Assembly: GCA_944393005.1 (NCBI GenBank)
Contig: CALXYO010000002.1
Span: 186,001 to 250,000, forward strand
DNA length: 64,000 nucleotides
From: an uncultured Spirochaetales bacterium
GTDB taxonomy: Bacteria; Spirochaetota; Spirochaetia; Sphaerochaetales; Sphaerochaetaceae
Direction of reading: 5' to 3'
Below, piece by piece: positions 17,722 through 27,543 of this stretch. Below the pieces are notes generated by a model. It searched no databases, was not told the DNA's origin, and worked only from the letters and a program-made list of their open reading frames with translations. The translations under genes and the position numbers were made by a program. Positions within the stretch are counted from its first letter, which is position 1. Every line of letters starts with the position of its first letter.

Positions 17722-18534
17722 TCATAGACTGACTTCGTCATGAACAGTCCTCACAGGACATGATACCCACTTCCCGCTCCTTTCCGCATTCTTCCTGTAT
17801 GCGGAAGGACTTATCTTCATCACTGAGCGGAACACATCCTTGAAGTACCCCGCATCGGAAAAACCAGAAAGAGAAGCAGCAGAGGAAACCTTCTCGCCCC
17901 TCTCCAGGGCCTTGCATGCCATGCTTATGCGACTGGAACGGATGAAATCGGAAAGCTTCATGCCGGTTTTCTCATGAAACAGAGACGAAAAATAGTTTCT
18001 GGAATACCCCATATGGGACGCAAGACTATCAAGGGTGAGATCCCCTGCGATATTCGTCTTCACGTATGTTGTGACTTCATCAATAAAAGGATCATGAGGC
18101 TGCTGACGTTCTTTCCATTCCCTGTATGCCTGGCTCACAATCTGTGCGGCAAGCCCCCGAGCCCTCAATGATGCCACCTCATCAATATTGTCAGCCTCCA
18201 TCTGAAGCTGTGAGAAAAGAACCTCGAGAAATGGGACATCATCCACGGCGAAAAAAAGAGGAAGAACGTCTTCTGCCCCGCTGAGCCATGATGATGGTAT
18301 GTTTGCAACATACCGTGTATGCTGGGAAGAACCTGAGAATGAGGTTTTATGAAACAGGCCGGCCTTTATGAAGACAAAGCCCTTGGCATGAACGGTCAGC
18401 ACCGTGTCAAGGATGAAATAGCGCCTCTCTCCAGATGAGAGGAAATACAGTTCGCACATATCATGACGGTGAAGGGAAGCCATGCTGTTATATGGACTGG
18501 CCTTTCTGAACTGGCAGGTGAAAATTTCTTCCAT
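17722..18534 (-). CDS. AraC-family transcriptional regulator
   Basis: The 270-residue protein has an N-terminal cupin-like half (LHRHDMCELYFLSSGERRYFI) and a C-terminal AraC domain with two helix-turn-helix motifs (LDSLASHMGYSRNYFSSLFHEKTG and VSSAASLSGFSDAGYFKDVFRSV). It faces the sulfatase operon at its 3' end and is divergent from the MATE gene at 18629, so either could be its target; the glycan cluster is the more likely by gene type, the MATE gene by promoter position. Its ATG has no ribosome-binding site and stands 7 nt after a -10 box. Confidence 0.9.
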   Translation of the reverse strand: MEEIFTCQFRKASPYNSMASLHRHDMCELYFLSSGERRYFILDTVLTVHAKGFVFIKAGLFHKTSFSGSSQHTRYVANIPSSWLSGAEDVLPLFFAVDDVPFLEVLFSQLQMEADNIDEVASLRARGLAAQIVSQAYREWKERQQPHDPFIDEVTTYVKTNIAGDLTLDSLASHMGYSRNYFSSLFHEKTGMKLSDFIRSSRISMACKALERGEKVSSAASLSGFSDAGYFKDVFRSVMKISPSAYRKNAERSGKWVSCPVRTVHDEVSL

Positions 18535-18541
18535 AAGAGTG

Positions 18542-18570
18542 ATGATACAGTAATAAAACAGCGCTTTGAA
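18542..18570 (-). promoter_or_regulatory. Leaderless promoter of AraC regulator
   Basis: On the minus strand TTCAAA (18565-18570), 17-nt spacer, TATCAT (18542-18547), then 7 nt to the ATG at 18534. Confidence 0.55.
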
Positions 18571-18628
18571 GCTTAAACATAACTATTTTGCTTATATTCG
18601 ATGAAATTTTATGCTTACATGATGAATC

Positions 18629-20026
18629 ATGGTATCAGTAACAGCCAAAGATGAGAATTTCAGGGATGAAGTGCAGAGAGGAAACATCTGGAAGATTGTC
18701 TTCCGTGTCTGTGTGCCTCTTGCAATCTATTCATGGATCAGCCAGCTTTTCTCAGTCCTTGACACGCTTATGGCAAGCAGAATCTCATCAGAAGCCGTTT
18801 CCACGGTAGTGTACATGGTGCAGCTGCAGCATATCGTGCTGTCAGTCGGACAGGGACTGAGTGTGGGCGGCGGAATAATGATCGCACATGCTTACGGCAG
18901 AGGGGACTGGGAGAGGATAAGGAGAATACTGTCGACAACGATAGCGCTCTGCCTTGTTCTCTCGCTTCTAATTCTTGCGGCCATACCCTTCACCCCTTCC
19001 CTGCTGCGTCTGAGCGGCACCCCTGAAATCTTCATTGAGCTCGGAAGTCTTTATTTTTCCGTCACGCTCCTGGGAATAATCATCCAGTTCTTCACCACGA
19101 TATACATATCATGCGAACGCTGCCGCGGACGAAGCCGGAGGATTCTGTTTCTCAATCTCTCGGTGGTTATCATAAAACTTGTCGTCACCGCGCTTTTCGT
19201 CTATGTGCTTGAAGGGGACATAGTATCAATAGCGGCAGCCACCCTGATAAGCTATACCATACTCTTCATTTACGCACTGAAAGCCTTCTGCACGAAGGAT
19301 GACGCATTCTCTTTCTCAAGGAAATACATAACCTTCAGAAAGGAAATGCTTTCACAGCTTTTCCGTCTGTCCGTTCCTTCCATGATAGAGAAAATGGCAT
19401 TTGCCGCAGGCAAGGCAATGGTGAACAACATGGCGGCAGGATACGGTACCGATATTGTCGGTGCCGCCGGGATATCAAACAACATGTCGGGACTGCTTAC
19501 CGGAATCCAGACCGGATTTGAGGACGGAGGCGCATCACTTGAGGGACAGCTTTACGGAAGCCGGAACTTCGAGAGGACTGTGAAAGTGTACCGCCACATA
19601 CAGGCGGCTGTTTCAATAATCGCCGTTGCAGGTTTCTTCATCATGCTCGCGCTTACAGATCCCATAGCACGTCTCTTCTCACTCTCGCGCGGAGGATATG
19701 ATCCATCATTCCACAGCAGCATATGCTCGATCTTCCACTATGAACTTTTCGGCACCCTGCTGCTGTCATTCGCCTACTCGGGCTTCACGCTCCTCCTCGG
19801 AATGGGAAAGACAAAGACCATACTTGCGATAAACGTCGCCAGGATATTCGTCTTCCGTCTTCCAGTGATCTTCTTTTTCCAGCATTTCACATCGCTTGAC
19901 TTCACGGCGGTGGGCCTTACCATGGCGATCTCAAACTCTTCTGTCGGCATCGTCGCCCTGATAGCGGGAGAAGTCATCATAAGAAAAGAAAGGAAGCGCC
20001 TCAGCGCCTCCAGAACTCACGAGTGA
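18629..20026 (+). CDS. MATE-family efflux transporter
   Basis: The 465-residue protein has about twelve membrane segments and MATE repeats (SWISQLFSVLDTLMASRI in the first half, GAAGISNNMSGLLTGIQTGFEDG in the second). Such carriers export drugs, metabolites or flavins using sodium or proton gradients. The N-terminus (to about residue 20) is hydrophilic. Its 3' end overlaps the convergent trkH gene by 26 nt. The start ATG at 18629 has no clear ribosome-binding site. It is one of three MATE genes in the window; substrate cannot be predicted. Confidence 0.9.
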   Translation: MVSVTAKDENFRDEVQRGNIWKIVFRVCVPLAIYSWISQLFSVLDTLMASRISSEAVSTVVYMVQLQHIVLSVGQGLSVGGGIMIAHAYGRGDWERIRRILSTTIALCLVLSLLILAAIPFTPSLLRLSGTPEIFIELGSLYFSVTLLGIIIQFFTTIYISCERCRGRSRRILFLNLSVVIIKLVVTALFVYVLEGDIVSIAAATLISYTILFIYALKAFCTKDDAFSFSRKYITFRKEMLSQLFRLSVPSMIEKMAFAAGKAMVNNMAAGYGTDIVGAAGISNNMSGLLTGIQTGFEDGGASLEGQLYGSRNFERTVKVYRHIQAAVSIIAVAGFFIMLALTDPIARLFSLSRGGYDPSFHSSICSIFHYELFGTLLLSFAYSGFTLLLGMGKTKTILAINVARIFVFRLPVIFFFQHFTSLDFTAVGLTMAISNSSVGIVALIAGEVIIRKERKRLSASRTHE

Positions 20027-21452
20027 AAAGTGAATATACAGTAAAGAGCTCAAGTCGTCCTACCAGCATGAGGAACGAGAAACACCACAGAGCCCACTGC
20101 GGATAGATAGCGAACGTGAAATCCGTTCCGATACCGCCCAGGCCTATTCCGATGTTTCCAAGCGTCAGCAGAACGGAAGTGTGTACGACAAGGAAGTCGA
20201 CTTCCGTAAGGGAAAGAACCAGAGTGCCGATAATCGCATTGGTGATGTAGAAGCCCACAAAACCGGCAATGGCCTGGATTGTGTCATTGGAGTACCTGTC
20301 TTCCCCGAGACGCACTGTGGTGACAGCATTGGGATGGAACCTCTTGATCATCGAATTCTTGAAAAGCTTCATCATGACGCCGATACGGACAACCTTGATG
20401 CCGCCGCCTGTTGATCCGGCACAGCCTCCGACATAGCAGAGCACGTAAAGCACTGTCTGGGCGAAAATCGGCCAGTTTGTATAGTTTGTGCTGCTGAAAC
20501 CTGTGGTCGTGATGAAACTCACGACCTGGAATGCGGCATGTCTCACCGAATCACTGAGGTTGAAAAGCCCCTTTGAGAAAAGGCTCAGCGAAACGAAAAG
20601 CGTGGAGAACAGCACGATCTTCCAGTAAAGCCTGTACTCTCCGTCATGGAAGACCTTTGAGAATTTCTTCTGCAGGATCCTGTAATAAAGAGCGAAGTTG
20701 GAACCTGCGATGAACATGAAGATTATACATACCCATTCAACATATGCGGACTCATAGAAGGCTATGGATGCATCATGAGGCGCATAGCCGGCGGCACCCA
20801 TCGTTCCAAACATGACGGTGGTGGCATTGAACCAGTCAAGGCCGCCGAGCATGAGAAGAATGACCTGCAGTGCGGAAATGCCGGTATAAAGCCCCCACAG
20901 TATGATTGCGGTTTCCTTTATCTTTGGTCTGAGCTTGTCCTTTGTCGGACCTACCGACTCAGCGCCATAGAGCGCCGTTCCCTTCACACCGAGGGCAGGA
21001 AGGACCGCAACGAAAAGCACGACGATACCCATACCGCCAAGCCAGTTCGTCATGTTCCTCCAGAAAAGGATTCCCTTCATCTTAGTATCGATCCCCACCA
21101 TCACGGCGGCTCCGGTCGTGGTGAAACCGGACATGATCTCGAAATAGCACTGTGAGAAATTGTCAAGAACATCTGTAAGATAGAGAGGTATGGCTCCGAA
21201 GAATGTGAGAATCACCCATGTAAGCGTGACAAAAAGATAGCTGTCCTTGACGCTTATCCTGAAATTACTGATGTTGCGTGAGAAAAAAAGTCCGGCAAGC
21301 GAAACGGCAAGCATTATGACAATGGTTATGAGAAAAGCCTTTACAGCCTCACCTTCCCCGTAATAAACCGATACGAGTGTCGGGATGAAAAGGATAAATG
21401 CCATGAAAATGGTTATAAGACTCAGCAGACGTGTGACCGACTTGAGATTCAT
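20001..21452 (-). CDS. trkH: Potassium uptake channel subunit TrkH
   Basis: Membrane subunit of the Trk/Ktr system, which moves potassium through four pore loops. The 483-residue protein shows pore-loop filters such as SGFTTTGAAVM (about residue 110), TTGFSSTNYTNW, GGCAGSTGGGIKVVR (about residue 345) and LGNIGIGLGGIG near the end. It lies 3 nt downstream of trkA on the same strand, so the pair is an operon. An unusual number of polar residues is absent; nothing odd noted. Confidence 0.95.
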   Translation of the reverse strand: MNLKSVTRLLSLITIFMAFILFIPTLVSVYYGEGEAVKAFLITIVIMLAVSLAGLFFSRNISNFRISVKDSYLFVTLTWVILTFFGAIPLYLTDVLDNFSQCYFEIMSGFTTTGAAVMVGIDTKMKGILFWRNMTNWLGGMGIVVLFVAVLPALGVKGTALYGAESVGPTKDKLRPKIKETAIILWGLYTGISALQVILLMLGGLDWFNATTVMFGTMGAAGYAPHDASIAFYESAYVEWVCIIFMFIAGSNFALYYRILQKKFSKVFHDGEYRLYWKIVLFSTLFVSLSLFSKGLFNLSDSVRHAAFQVVSFITTTGFSSTNYTNWPIFAQTVLYVLCYVGGCAGSTGGGIKVVRIGVMMKLFKNSMIKRFHPNAVTTVRLGEDRYSNDTIQAIAGFVGFYITNAIIGTLVLSLTEVDFLVVHTSVLLTLGNIGIGLGGIGTDFTFAIYPQWALWCFSFLMLVGRLELFTVYSLFTREFWRR

Positions 21453-21455
21453 AGC

Positions 21456-22823
21456 CTATACATCTCCCTGCCCGAAAAGTTCCTGCACATAGTCATAGTC
21501 CTCATGAACAGAGACAACAAGAACTGTATCCCCTTCACGGAAGGTATAGTTTCCGTCAGGAATGAAATTGTCATCCCCCCGGCTGACACCTGCAATGACC
21601 GCGGCTTTCTTGAAGTTGATGTCCTTCAGACACTTGTTGAGGTGCAGGAAACCTGGTTTGATTACAAACTCGTAGATCTCGATCCGTCCGTCAAAGATTG
21701 AGTGCAGTGTCCTGACATTGTCACCGCGAAGGATCTTCATGATCGCATCGACCGTAGACTCCGTTGTCGATACTGCGGCGTCAATGCCCATGGCACGTGC
21801 CAGTGCTATGTAGTTGTTGTTCGTCTTGATAAGACAAATCGAACGTTTAGTGCCCTGTTTCTTGGCATAGCTGCTGACAATGACATTAAGCTCGTCATTC
21901 TCCGTCATCGCGACGAAAAGATCAGAATCCCCTATGCTCTCCTCATCCCAGAAGTTCTCATCGGTGATCGCTCCGTTCAGGATAAGAATGTCCGGGAAGA
22001 TATCGCTGAACTCCCTGCAGATATTCTCATCCTTCTCCACAAGGGTGATGTGCCTGTGCATTTTTGCCGGAAGCTTCATGAGAAGATAGCGGCAGATCCT
22101 TGTGGCACCGACAAGAATTATCCTCTTCAGGGAGAAAGTGGTGTTCGCAATGCCGAAGTGGCTGTACACATCTTCCCTCTCATCATCATCGCAGATGACC
22201 GCAATCTCATCACCTTCATACAGAACTGTCGTGCCGGATGGGGTGAATGTCTTTCCCTTGTGGCTGACACCGGCGATGAGATAGCGTCCGGGAAGCTCCT
22301 TCTTTATTTCGATGAGGTTTTTACCCGCAAACATGCCGCCTTTGTTCACACTTGTCGTGAATACGATATAATGTGCGCCCGGGAAATATGATATATCGCT
22401 GAAAAGACCGGACACAATGATGTCCTGAATGCGGCTTGCGGCTTCCTGCTCCGGATTGACTATATGGTCAATTCCGAGAAGAGAGAAAGGCTTTCCTGTC
22501 GAATCGGACAGATATGTCAGGCTTCTTATAGTTGCGATCGTCTTCACCTTTGGATAGCGAGAGGTCACGATACCGCAGCTCACGAGATTCACTTCATCAC
22601 TGTCAGTGACCGCCACAGCTATGTCGGCATTCTCACATCCGCATTCATCAAGTTTCTCGATGTCGGTTGCAGAACCTGTCACCGCCATACAGTCAAGCTT
22701 GCTCTGTGCAAGAGCACAGCGTGCAGGGCTGTTATCCAGAAATGTCACTGATTTCTCTTCTTCAATCAGATGCCGGGCCAGACGTAGTCCTCTCCGTCCC
22801 GCCCCGAATATCACTACGTTCAT
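21456..22823 (-). CDS. trkA: Potassium uptake regulatory subunit TrkA
   Basis: Cytoplasmic gating ring of the Trk system, binding NAD(H) or nucleotides. The 455-residue product has two RCK units, each with an N-terminal Rossmann half (VIFGAGRRGLRLARHL at the start, LVGATRICRYLLMKL near residue 225) and a TrkA-C half. The ATG at 22821-22823 is preferred, because TATAAT ends 7 nt upstream and the family begins at this point; an ATG at 22845-22847 would add eight residues but lies inside the promoter spacer. No ribosome-binding site is present, so the message is probably leaderless. Confidence 0.93.
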   Translation of the reverse strand: MNVVIFGAGRRGLRLARHLIEEEKSVTFLDNSPARCALAQSKLDCMAVTGSATDIEKLDECGCENADIAVAVTDSDEVNLVSCGIVTSRYPKVKTIATIRSLTYLSDSTGKPFSLLGIDHIVNPEQEAASRIQDIIVSGLFSDISYFPGAHYIVFTTSVNKGGMFAGKNLIEIKKELPGRYLIAGVSHKGKTFTPSGTTVLYEGDEIAVICDDDEREDVYSHFGIANTTFSLKRIILVGATRICRYLLMKLPAKMHRHITLVEKDENICREFSDIFPDILILNGAITDENFWDEESIGDSDLFVAMTENDELNVIVSSYAKKQGTKRSICLIKTNNNYIALARAMGIDAAVSTTESTVDAIMKILRGDNVRTLHSIFDGRIEIYEFVIKPGFLHLNKCLKDINFKKAAVIAGVSRGDDNFIPDGNYTFREGDTVLVVSVHEDYDYVQELFGQGDV

Positions 22824-22830
22824 TTTTTCA

Positions 22831-22859
22831 ATTATATTCCCCGTCATTTACATTAACAA
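22831..22859 (-). promoter_or_regulatory. Leaderless promoter of trkA-trkH
   Basis: Minus-strand TTGTTA (22854-22859), 17-nt spacer, perfect TATAAT (22831-22836), then 7 nt to the ATG at 22823. Confidence 0.7.
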
Positions 22860-22923
22860 TACATTAATCAATTTTGTTCAAACTCTGAGAAATTTGCACT
22901 AGAACGCAGAGCCCTGTTGGTGC

Positions 22924-22931
22924 TATATAAT
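22924..22931 (+). promoter_or_regulatory. Extended -10 promoter of the Gfo/Idh/MocA gene
   Basis: TATATAAT preceded by TGC; the TATAAT ends 6 nt before the ATG at 22938. No -35 match and no ribosome-binding site, so probably leaderless. Confidence 0.55.
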
Positions 22932-22937
22932 TTACAC

Positions 22938-24095
22938 ATGTACAAATTCGCAATCATAGGCGTGGGCGGAATCGGGAAAACCCACCTTAAAGCCATTCTT
23001 AATGACAGAAGATGCACTGTCAGTGCATTGTGTTCAAGGACAATCTCAAAGTGTTACGACCTGAAAAAGGAATTCAGCCTTCCTGATGACATCACGGTCA
23101 CGGACGACTGGAAGAGCCTGCTTAAGAGAAATGACATAGATGCGGCGGCCATTGCCCTTCCACCTGCCCTTCACAGGGAAGTCACTATTGCGTTTCTAGA
23201 AAACGGAAAGCACGTAATCCTCGAAAAGCCGATGGCCCTCACCCTTGAAGAAGAGGATGAAATGCTGGAGGCACAGAGGAAAAGCGGAAAGAAGCTTGGT
23301 CTCATCTTCCAGAACCGCTATTACACATCGGTCCAGAAAGCAAAGAAGATGCTTGATGACGGCACCTTTGGGAAAATACTTTCAATTGATGTCACATCCC
23401 ACTGGTTCAGGGGTGTGAATTACCACAACCTGTACTGGAGAGGAACATGGGAAAGCGAAGGAGGCGGTACGCTGACAGCCCAGGGCATACATCAGGTGGA
23501 CATGCTGCTATGGCTCATGGGAGGACAGGCAGAAAACATAAGTGCAGTCATGAGGAACATGTGCCACATCAACAGCGAGGCTGAGGATATGGGTTTCGCA
23601 TTCATTTCCTTCCCTTCAGCACTGGCGTCTTTCTCTGTGTCGCTCAATGACATGAATGAATACCAGGGCTTCAGGATACAGTGCGAGAAAGCAAGCATCA
23701 CCCTGCCTGAGTGGTCAGTGCATGTGGCAAAGCCGCAGCCCAACGGTTATTCAGAAAGGGATGAGGCTGAAGAGAAAAGGTTTCAGGATATCTATGACTC
23801 GATACCGACGCTGGAGAAAGAAGGACATGATGAGGCTTTCTCACGCTTCATTGATGCGCTTGAAGAAGGAAAGGAGCCGGAAGTGGACGGGCTTGACGGC
23901 AGACGGGCAACCGAGTTCGTGGATGCCTTCTACCTTTCAGCCGCAACAGGAAAGACGGTCAGCTTCCCACTTGGCAAAGACAGTCCGGTATACACAAAAG
24001 AAGGCCTTGTGAAGACAATGCCGAAATACTTCAGCAAAACGGTCTCAACCGAAGCACAGAGCGGCAGCATCAGTCTCGGCAGTGCCGCAAAATGA
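22938..24095 (+). CDS. Gfo/Idh/MocA-family NAD(P)-dependent oxidoreductase
   Basis: The 385-residue enzyme has the Rossmann start KFAIIGVGGIGKTHLKAI, the EKPMALT motif (catalytic lysine, about residue 98), and the GGGTLTAQGIHQVDMLLWLMG segment with the conserved histidine of this family. Members oxidise or reduce sugars, inositols or their acids; the substrate is not evident here. The ATG at 22938 fits the family start; a TTG 21 nt upstream lies inside the promoter. It precedes an Fe-S aldo/keto reductase gene by 13 nt, so the two probably act in one sugar or polyol pathway. Confidence 0.9.
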   Translation: MYKFAIIGVGGIGKTHLKAILNDRRCTVSALCSRTISKCYDLKKEFSLPDDITVTDDWKSLLKRNDIDAAAIALPPALHREVTIAFLENGKHVILEKPMALTLEEEDEMLEAQRKSGKKLGLIFQNRYYTSVQKAKKMLDDGTFGKILSIDVTSHWFRGVNYHNLYWRGTWESEGGGTLTAQGIHQVDMLLWLMGGQAENISAVMRNMCHINSEAEDMGFAFISFPSALASFSVSLNDMNEYQGFRIQCEKASITLPEWSVHVAKPQPNGYSERDEAEEKRFQDIYDSIPTLEKEGHDEAFSRFIDALEEGKEPEVDGLDGRRATEFVDAFYLSAATGKTVSFPLGKDSPVYTKEGLVKTMPKYFSKTVSTEAQSGSISLGSAAK

Positions 24096-24108
24096 AAAGG
24101 AGGTTCAT

Positions 24109-25215
24109 ATGAGTGATGAAGTTTTCAGAAGTGTGAGTAAAAAACTGGGACTGGGATGCATGCGCTTCCCCCTTACCTCGGATGGAGCTATAGACATAGA
24201 AACCGTAAAGAAAATGGTTGATCTTTTCATAAAGGAAGGTTTCAACTACTTCGACACTGCACACGGTTATCTTAATGGAAGAAGCGAAGGTGCTGTGAAG
24301 GAAGCCCTCACCAGCCGCTATCCCAGGGAAAGCTATCTTCTTGCCGACAAGCTTTCAAACGGTTTCTTCAAAAAAGAAGAAGATATACGTCCCCTCTTTG
24401 AAAGCCAGCTTGCCCAGTGCGGAGTCGGATACTTTGACTACTACCTCATGCATGCACTTGACGGCGAATCATATAAGAAATACTGCAGCACCAATGCCTT
24501 TACCGTCGCATCCAGACTGAAGGAGGAAGGAAAGATCCGTCATGTGGGAATGTCATTCCACGACAGTGCCGATGTGCTGAGAAAGATACTCAGTGAGCAG
24601 AAGGTAATAGAATTCGTGCAGCTCCAGATAAACTATGCGGACTGGGAAGATGAGAAAGTGCAGTCCAGACTGTGTTATGAGACCTGTGTGGAATTCGGAT
24701 GCCCCGTAATCGTCATGGAGCCGGTGAAAGGAGGAAACCTTTCTTCCCTGCACCCTGAGGCTGAAGCTGTATTCAATACTCTTGAAGACAGAGGATCCAA
24801 TGCTTCCTATGCGCTGCGTTTCGTGAATGATCTGGAGAACGTGAAAGTCATTCTCTCAGGCATGAGCAGCATGGAACAGGTTGAAGACAACATAAAGACA
24901 TTCAAGGCCCCAAAGCCTCTTGATGAAAATGAAAAGGATGCAATCAGAAAAGCTGCACAGATAATAAAGAGAGAGGGAAGCATCGCATGTACGAAATGCA
25001 ATTACTGCACTGAAGTCTGTCCCGTGGATATGCCTATTCCTTCAATCTTCGCAGTGATGAACAGGAGAGATGAGAGAAGTTATGATGAGATCACTCATAA
25101 AGTGAAGGCATCAGCATGCCTCAAATGCGGAAAATGCGAGAAGACATGTCCGCAGCACCTGCCGATCCGCCGTTACCTTGAGCAGGCGGCTTTCAGGTAC
25201 GAAAAAGCAAATTAA
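24109..25215 (+). CDS. Aldo/keto reductase with C-terminal 4Fe-4S domain
   Basis: The 368-residue protein has an aldo/keto-reductase barrel (LGLGCMRFPLT at the start, NYFDTAHGY with the catalytic tyrosine, MEPVKGGNL) followed by a ferredoxin-like tail with two cysteine sets, CTKCNYCTEVCP and CLKCGKCEKTCP. This fusion is common in anaerobes, where ferredoxin-type electron transfer may replace NADPH. The start at 24109 follows AAAAGGAGG. It is co-transcribed with the Gfo/Idh/MocA gene and ends at a terminator. Confidence 0.93.
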   Translation: MSDEVFRSVSKKLGLGCMRFPLTSDGAIDIETVKKMVDLFIKEGFNYFDTAHGYLNGRSEGAVKEALTSRYPRESYLLADKLSNGFFKKEEDIRPLFESQLAQCGVGYFDYYLMHALDGESYKKYCSTNAFTVASRLKEEGKIRHVGMSFHDSADVLRKILSEQKVIEFVQLQINYADWEDEKVQSRLCYETCVEFGCPVIVMEPVKGGNLSSLHPEAEAVFNTLEDRGSNASYALRFVNDLENVKVILSGMSSMEQVEDNIKTFKAPKPLDENEKDAIRKAAQIIKREGSIACTKCNYCTEVCPVDMPIPSIFAVMNRRDERSYDEITHKVKASACLKCGKCEKTCPQHLPIRRYLEQAAFRYEKAN

Positions 25216-25230
25216 AACTATGTTTGAATC

Positions 25231-25264
25231 ATGCACCCCGCACTGCAGAGGGGTGCATATTTTC
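25231..25264 (+). terminator. Rho-independent terminator after aldo/keto reductase gene
   Basis: Perfect 9-bp stem ATGCACCCC / GGGGTGCAT (25231-25258) followed by ATTTTC. Confidence 0.8.
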
Positions 25265-25403
25265 AGAAAATCTGTGTTTTCCTGACCAGTGTATCTTTCC
25301 GGAAAATGAGATTCCATAGATTTACTTCAGAACAAAAACACAACCGTAAGGAAAACAGAAAATCTTCCGGAGCGGACGACCGGGAAGATTTCCCATCAAG
25401 ACA

Positions 25404-27290
25404 TCATAACTTCTCGACAAACAACGCCCTTATCGCATTGAGCACTGCTATAACCATGACTCCGACATCGGCAAAGATGGCAAGCCACATGCCTGCAATG
25501 CCGAGTGCACCCAGCAGCAGGCAGATTAGTTTTATGCCTATTGCGAACACGATGTTCTCATAAACGATCCTGAGGCACTTCCTTGAGATCTTTATCGCCT
25601 TTGCTATCTTCAACGGATCATCATCCATGAGAACAACATCAGCAGCCTCAATAGCCGCATCCGACCCCATCGCCCCCATTGCGATTCCAATATCAGCACG
25701 GGCAAGCACAGGCGCATCGTTTATGCCGTCTCCGACAAAGGCAAGCTTATCGCTGCCTTTCCTGCCGGCAATAAGTTCTTCGACTCTGGCAACCTTGTCG
25801 GCAGGGAGGAGATTGGCATAGAACTCGTCAATGCCGAGCCGGGAGGCCACGCTGGCGGCGACCTTTCTGTCATCGCCGGTGAGCATGACGGTTTTCGTGA
25901 CTCCTGCCTTCCTGAGCTGTCTGACTGCATCAGCCGCATCAGGCTTGACCACATCAGATATCACAATATGACCGGCATAGGCACCGTCGACAGCCACATG
26001 AATGATGGTACCGGTGCTGTGGCAGGGTATGTACTGTATTCCAAGTCTCGTCATGAGCTTGTCATTGCCGCAGGCAACGGAGTGGGAATCAACAACGGCG
26101 GTCACACCGTTTCCGCTGATCTCTTCGATATTACTGACACGGCTTCTGTCCAGCTCAAGTCCATACTTTCTCTGAAGGCTTTTGCTGATCGGATGAGAGG
26201 ATGCGCTCTCGGCCAGAGCCGCATACTCGATTATCTTCTCATTCTCCATTGTATTGTGATGGATGCCGCTTACCTCAAAAACGCCCTGTGTGAGTGTTCC
26301 GGTTTTATCGAAAACAACGATCTTCGTCTTTGAAAGCGTTTCAAGGAAGTTTGAGCCTTTCACGAGCACACCGGCCTTGCTGGCTCCTCCGAGTCCGGCA
26401 AAGAAAGAAAGCGGTATGCTTATGACAAGCGCACACGGACAGCTTATGACAAGGAACGTGAGTGCTCTGTAAACCCAGGTGTGCCACTGCGCCGGAGAAG
26501 ACAGGAAGATGGTGTTAACAAGCGGCGGCAGGATTGCAAGGGCAAGAGCTCCTATGCATACTGCCGGAGTATATACACGGGCGAACTTCGAAATGAAATC
26601 CTCACTCCTGCTTTTTCTGGAACTTGCATTCTCCACAAGATCAAGAATCTTCGAAACCGTTGATTCACCGAATTCCTTTGTTGTCCTGACTTTGAGCACA
26701 CGCGTCATGTTTATGCTTCCGCTTATGATCTCATCGCCTTCCTTTACTTCCCGCGGCAGACTCTCTCCCGTCAGGGCGCTTGTATTAAGAGAAGAAGCTC
26801 CTTCAATAACGATTCCGTCTATCGGAACCTTCTCTCCCGGCTGAACAATGATCATGCTGCCGGTTTCAACTTCATCAGGATCAACTCTGACAATCTTTCC
26901 ATCAATTTCAATATTCGCATAATCCGGCCTTATATCCATAAGAGCCGTGATGCTCTTCCGGCTTTTGCCGACAGCATAGCTCTGGAAGAATTCACCGATC
27001 TGGTAGAAAAGCATGACGGCAATCGCCTCTGTGTAATCCCCTGATCTGTCATAAAGCGCAAGAGCAAGGGCCCCGACTGTCGCAACTGCCATGAGAAAAC
27101 ACTCATCAAGCACCTGCCCTCTTATTATACCATTTCCCGCTTTCAGCAGGATATCGTAGCCGATGAGGAAATACACAAAGAGATACATGACAAGTCTTGA
27201 AAGACCGCTTGAAGGAATGAAGGCAAAGGCAATCATCAGCGCTGCAGATATTATTATCCTTATAAGCATTTTTTTCTGCTTTCTGTTCAT
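25404..27290 (-). CDS. P1B-type metal-transporting ATPase (Zn/Cd/Pb group)
   Basis: Exports divalent soft metals across the inner membrane at the cost of ATP. The 628-residue protein has the membrane metal site CPC in SCPCALVIS, the phosphorylation site DKTGTLTQG (about residue 335), the TGES actuator motif, the MLTGDD and GDGINDAPVLARADIGIAMG nucleotide/hinge motifs, and a C-terminal pair of membrane helices. The usual N-terminal HMA metal-binding domain is missing; a free 72-residue HMA protein is encoded just upstream, so the domain appears split off. It is transcribed with that small gene under a palindromic operator. Confidence 0.93.
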   Translation of the reverse strand: MNRKQKKMLIRIIISAALMIAFAFIPSSGLSRLVMYLFVYFLIGYDILLKAGNGIIRGQVLDECFLMAVATVGALALALYDRSGDYTEAIAVMLFYQIGEFFQSYAVGKSRKSITALMDIRPDYANIEIDGKIVRVDPDEVETGSMIIVQPGEKVPIDGIVIEGASSLNTSALTGESLPREVKEGDEIISGSINMTRVLKVRTTKEFGESTVSKILDLVENASSRKSRSEDFISKFARVYTPAVCIGALALAILPPLVNTIFLSSPAQWHTWVYRALTFLVISCPCALVISIPLSFFAGLGGASKAGVLVKGSNFLETLSKTKIVVFDKTGTLTQGVFEVSGIHHNTMENEKIIEYAALAESASSHPISKSLQRKYGLELDRSRVSNIEEISGNGVTAVVDSHSVACGNDKLMTRLGIQYIPCHSTGTIIHVAVDGAYAGHIVISDVVKPDAADAVRQLRKAGVTKTVMLTGDDRKVAASVASRLGIDEFYANLLPADKVARVEELIAGRKGSDKLAFVGDGINDAPVLARADIGIAMGAMGSDAAIEAADVVLMDDDPLKIAKAIKISRKCLRIVYENIVFAIGIKLICLLLGALGIAGMWLAIFADVGVMVIAVLNAIRALFVEKL

Positions 27291-27310
27291 ATACGCCGTC
27301 CCGGAGAATG

Positions 27311-27529
27311 TCAGAGGTATATCTCACAGTCGCTTTCAACCTTTTTACAGTTGCGTACGACATCTTTCATGACAGCATTTCTGTCCGCACCTTCATTGAA
27401 TTCCACTGTCATCTTCTGCATCATGAAATTCACGACACATGATTTCACACCGTTCACTTTTGCCGCAGCAGCTTCCATCTTGTTCGCACATGCGGCACAG
27501 TCCACTTCAATTGAATAGCTTTTCTTCAT
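27311..27529 (-). CDS. Free heavy-metal-associated (HMA) domain protein
   Basis: The 72-residue protein has a ferredoxin-like HMA fold with the metal site C-A-A-C (DCAACANKM), standing in for the common GMTCxxC. It probably hands metal to the adjacent P-type ATPase, which lacks its own HMA domain. Two more cysteines near the C-terminus (NCKKVESDCE) could add to metal binding. The ATG at 27527-27529 follows AAGGAGG, and the ATPase start is 20 nt beyond its stop. It is the first gene of the operon. Confidence 0.9.
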   Translation of the reverse strand: MKKSYSIEVDCAACANKMEAAAAKVNGVKSCVVNFMMQKMTVEFNEGADRNAVMKDVVRNCKKVESDCEIYL

Positions 27530-27543
27530 GACTCTGCCTCCTT

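Noticed and set aside
25404..27290. Copper-type (CopA) assignment for the P-type ATPase
   Set aside because: The CPC site is shared by both groups, but the overall sequence and short C-terminus look closer to the ZntA/CadA group; left as Zn/Cd/Pb type with metal unproven.
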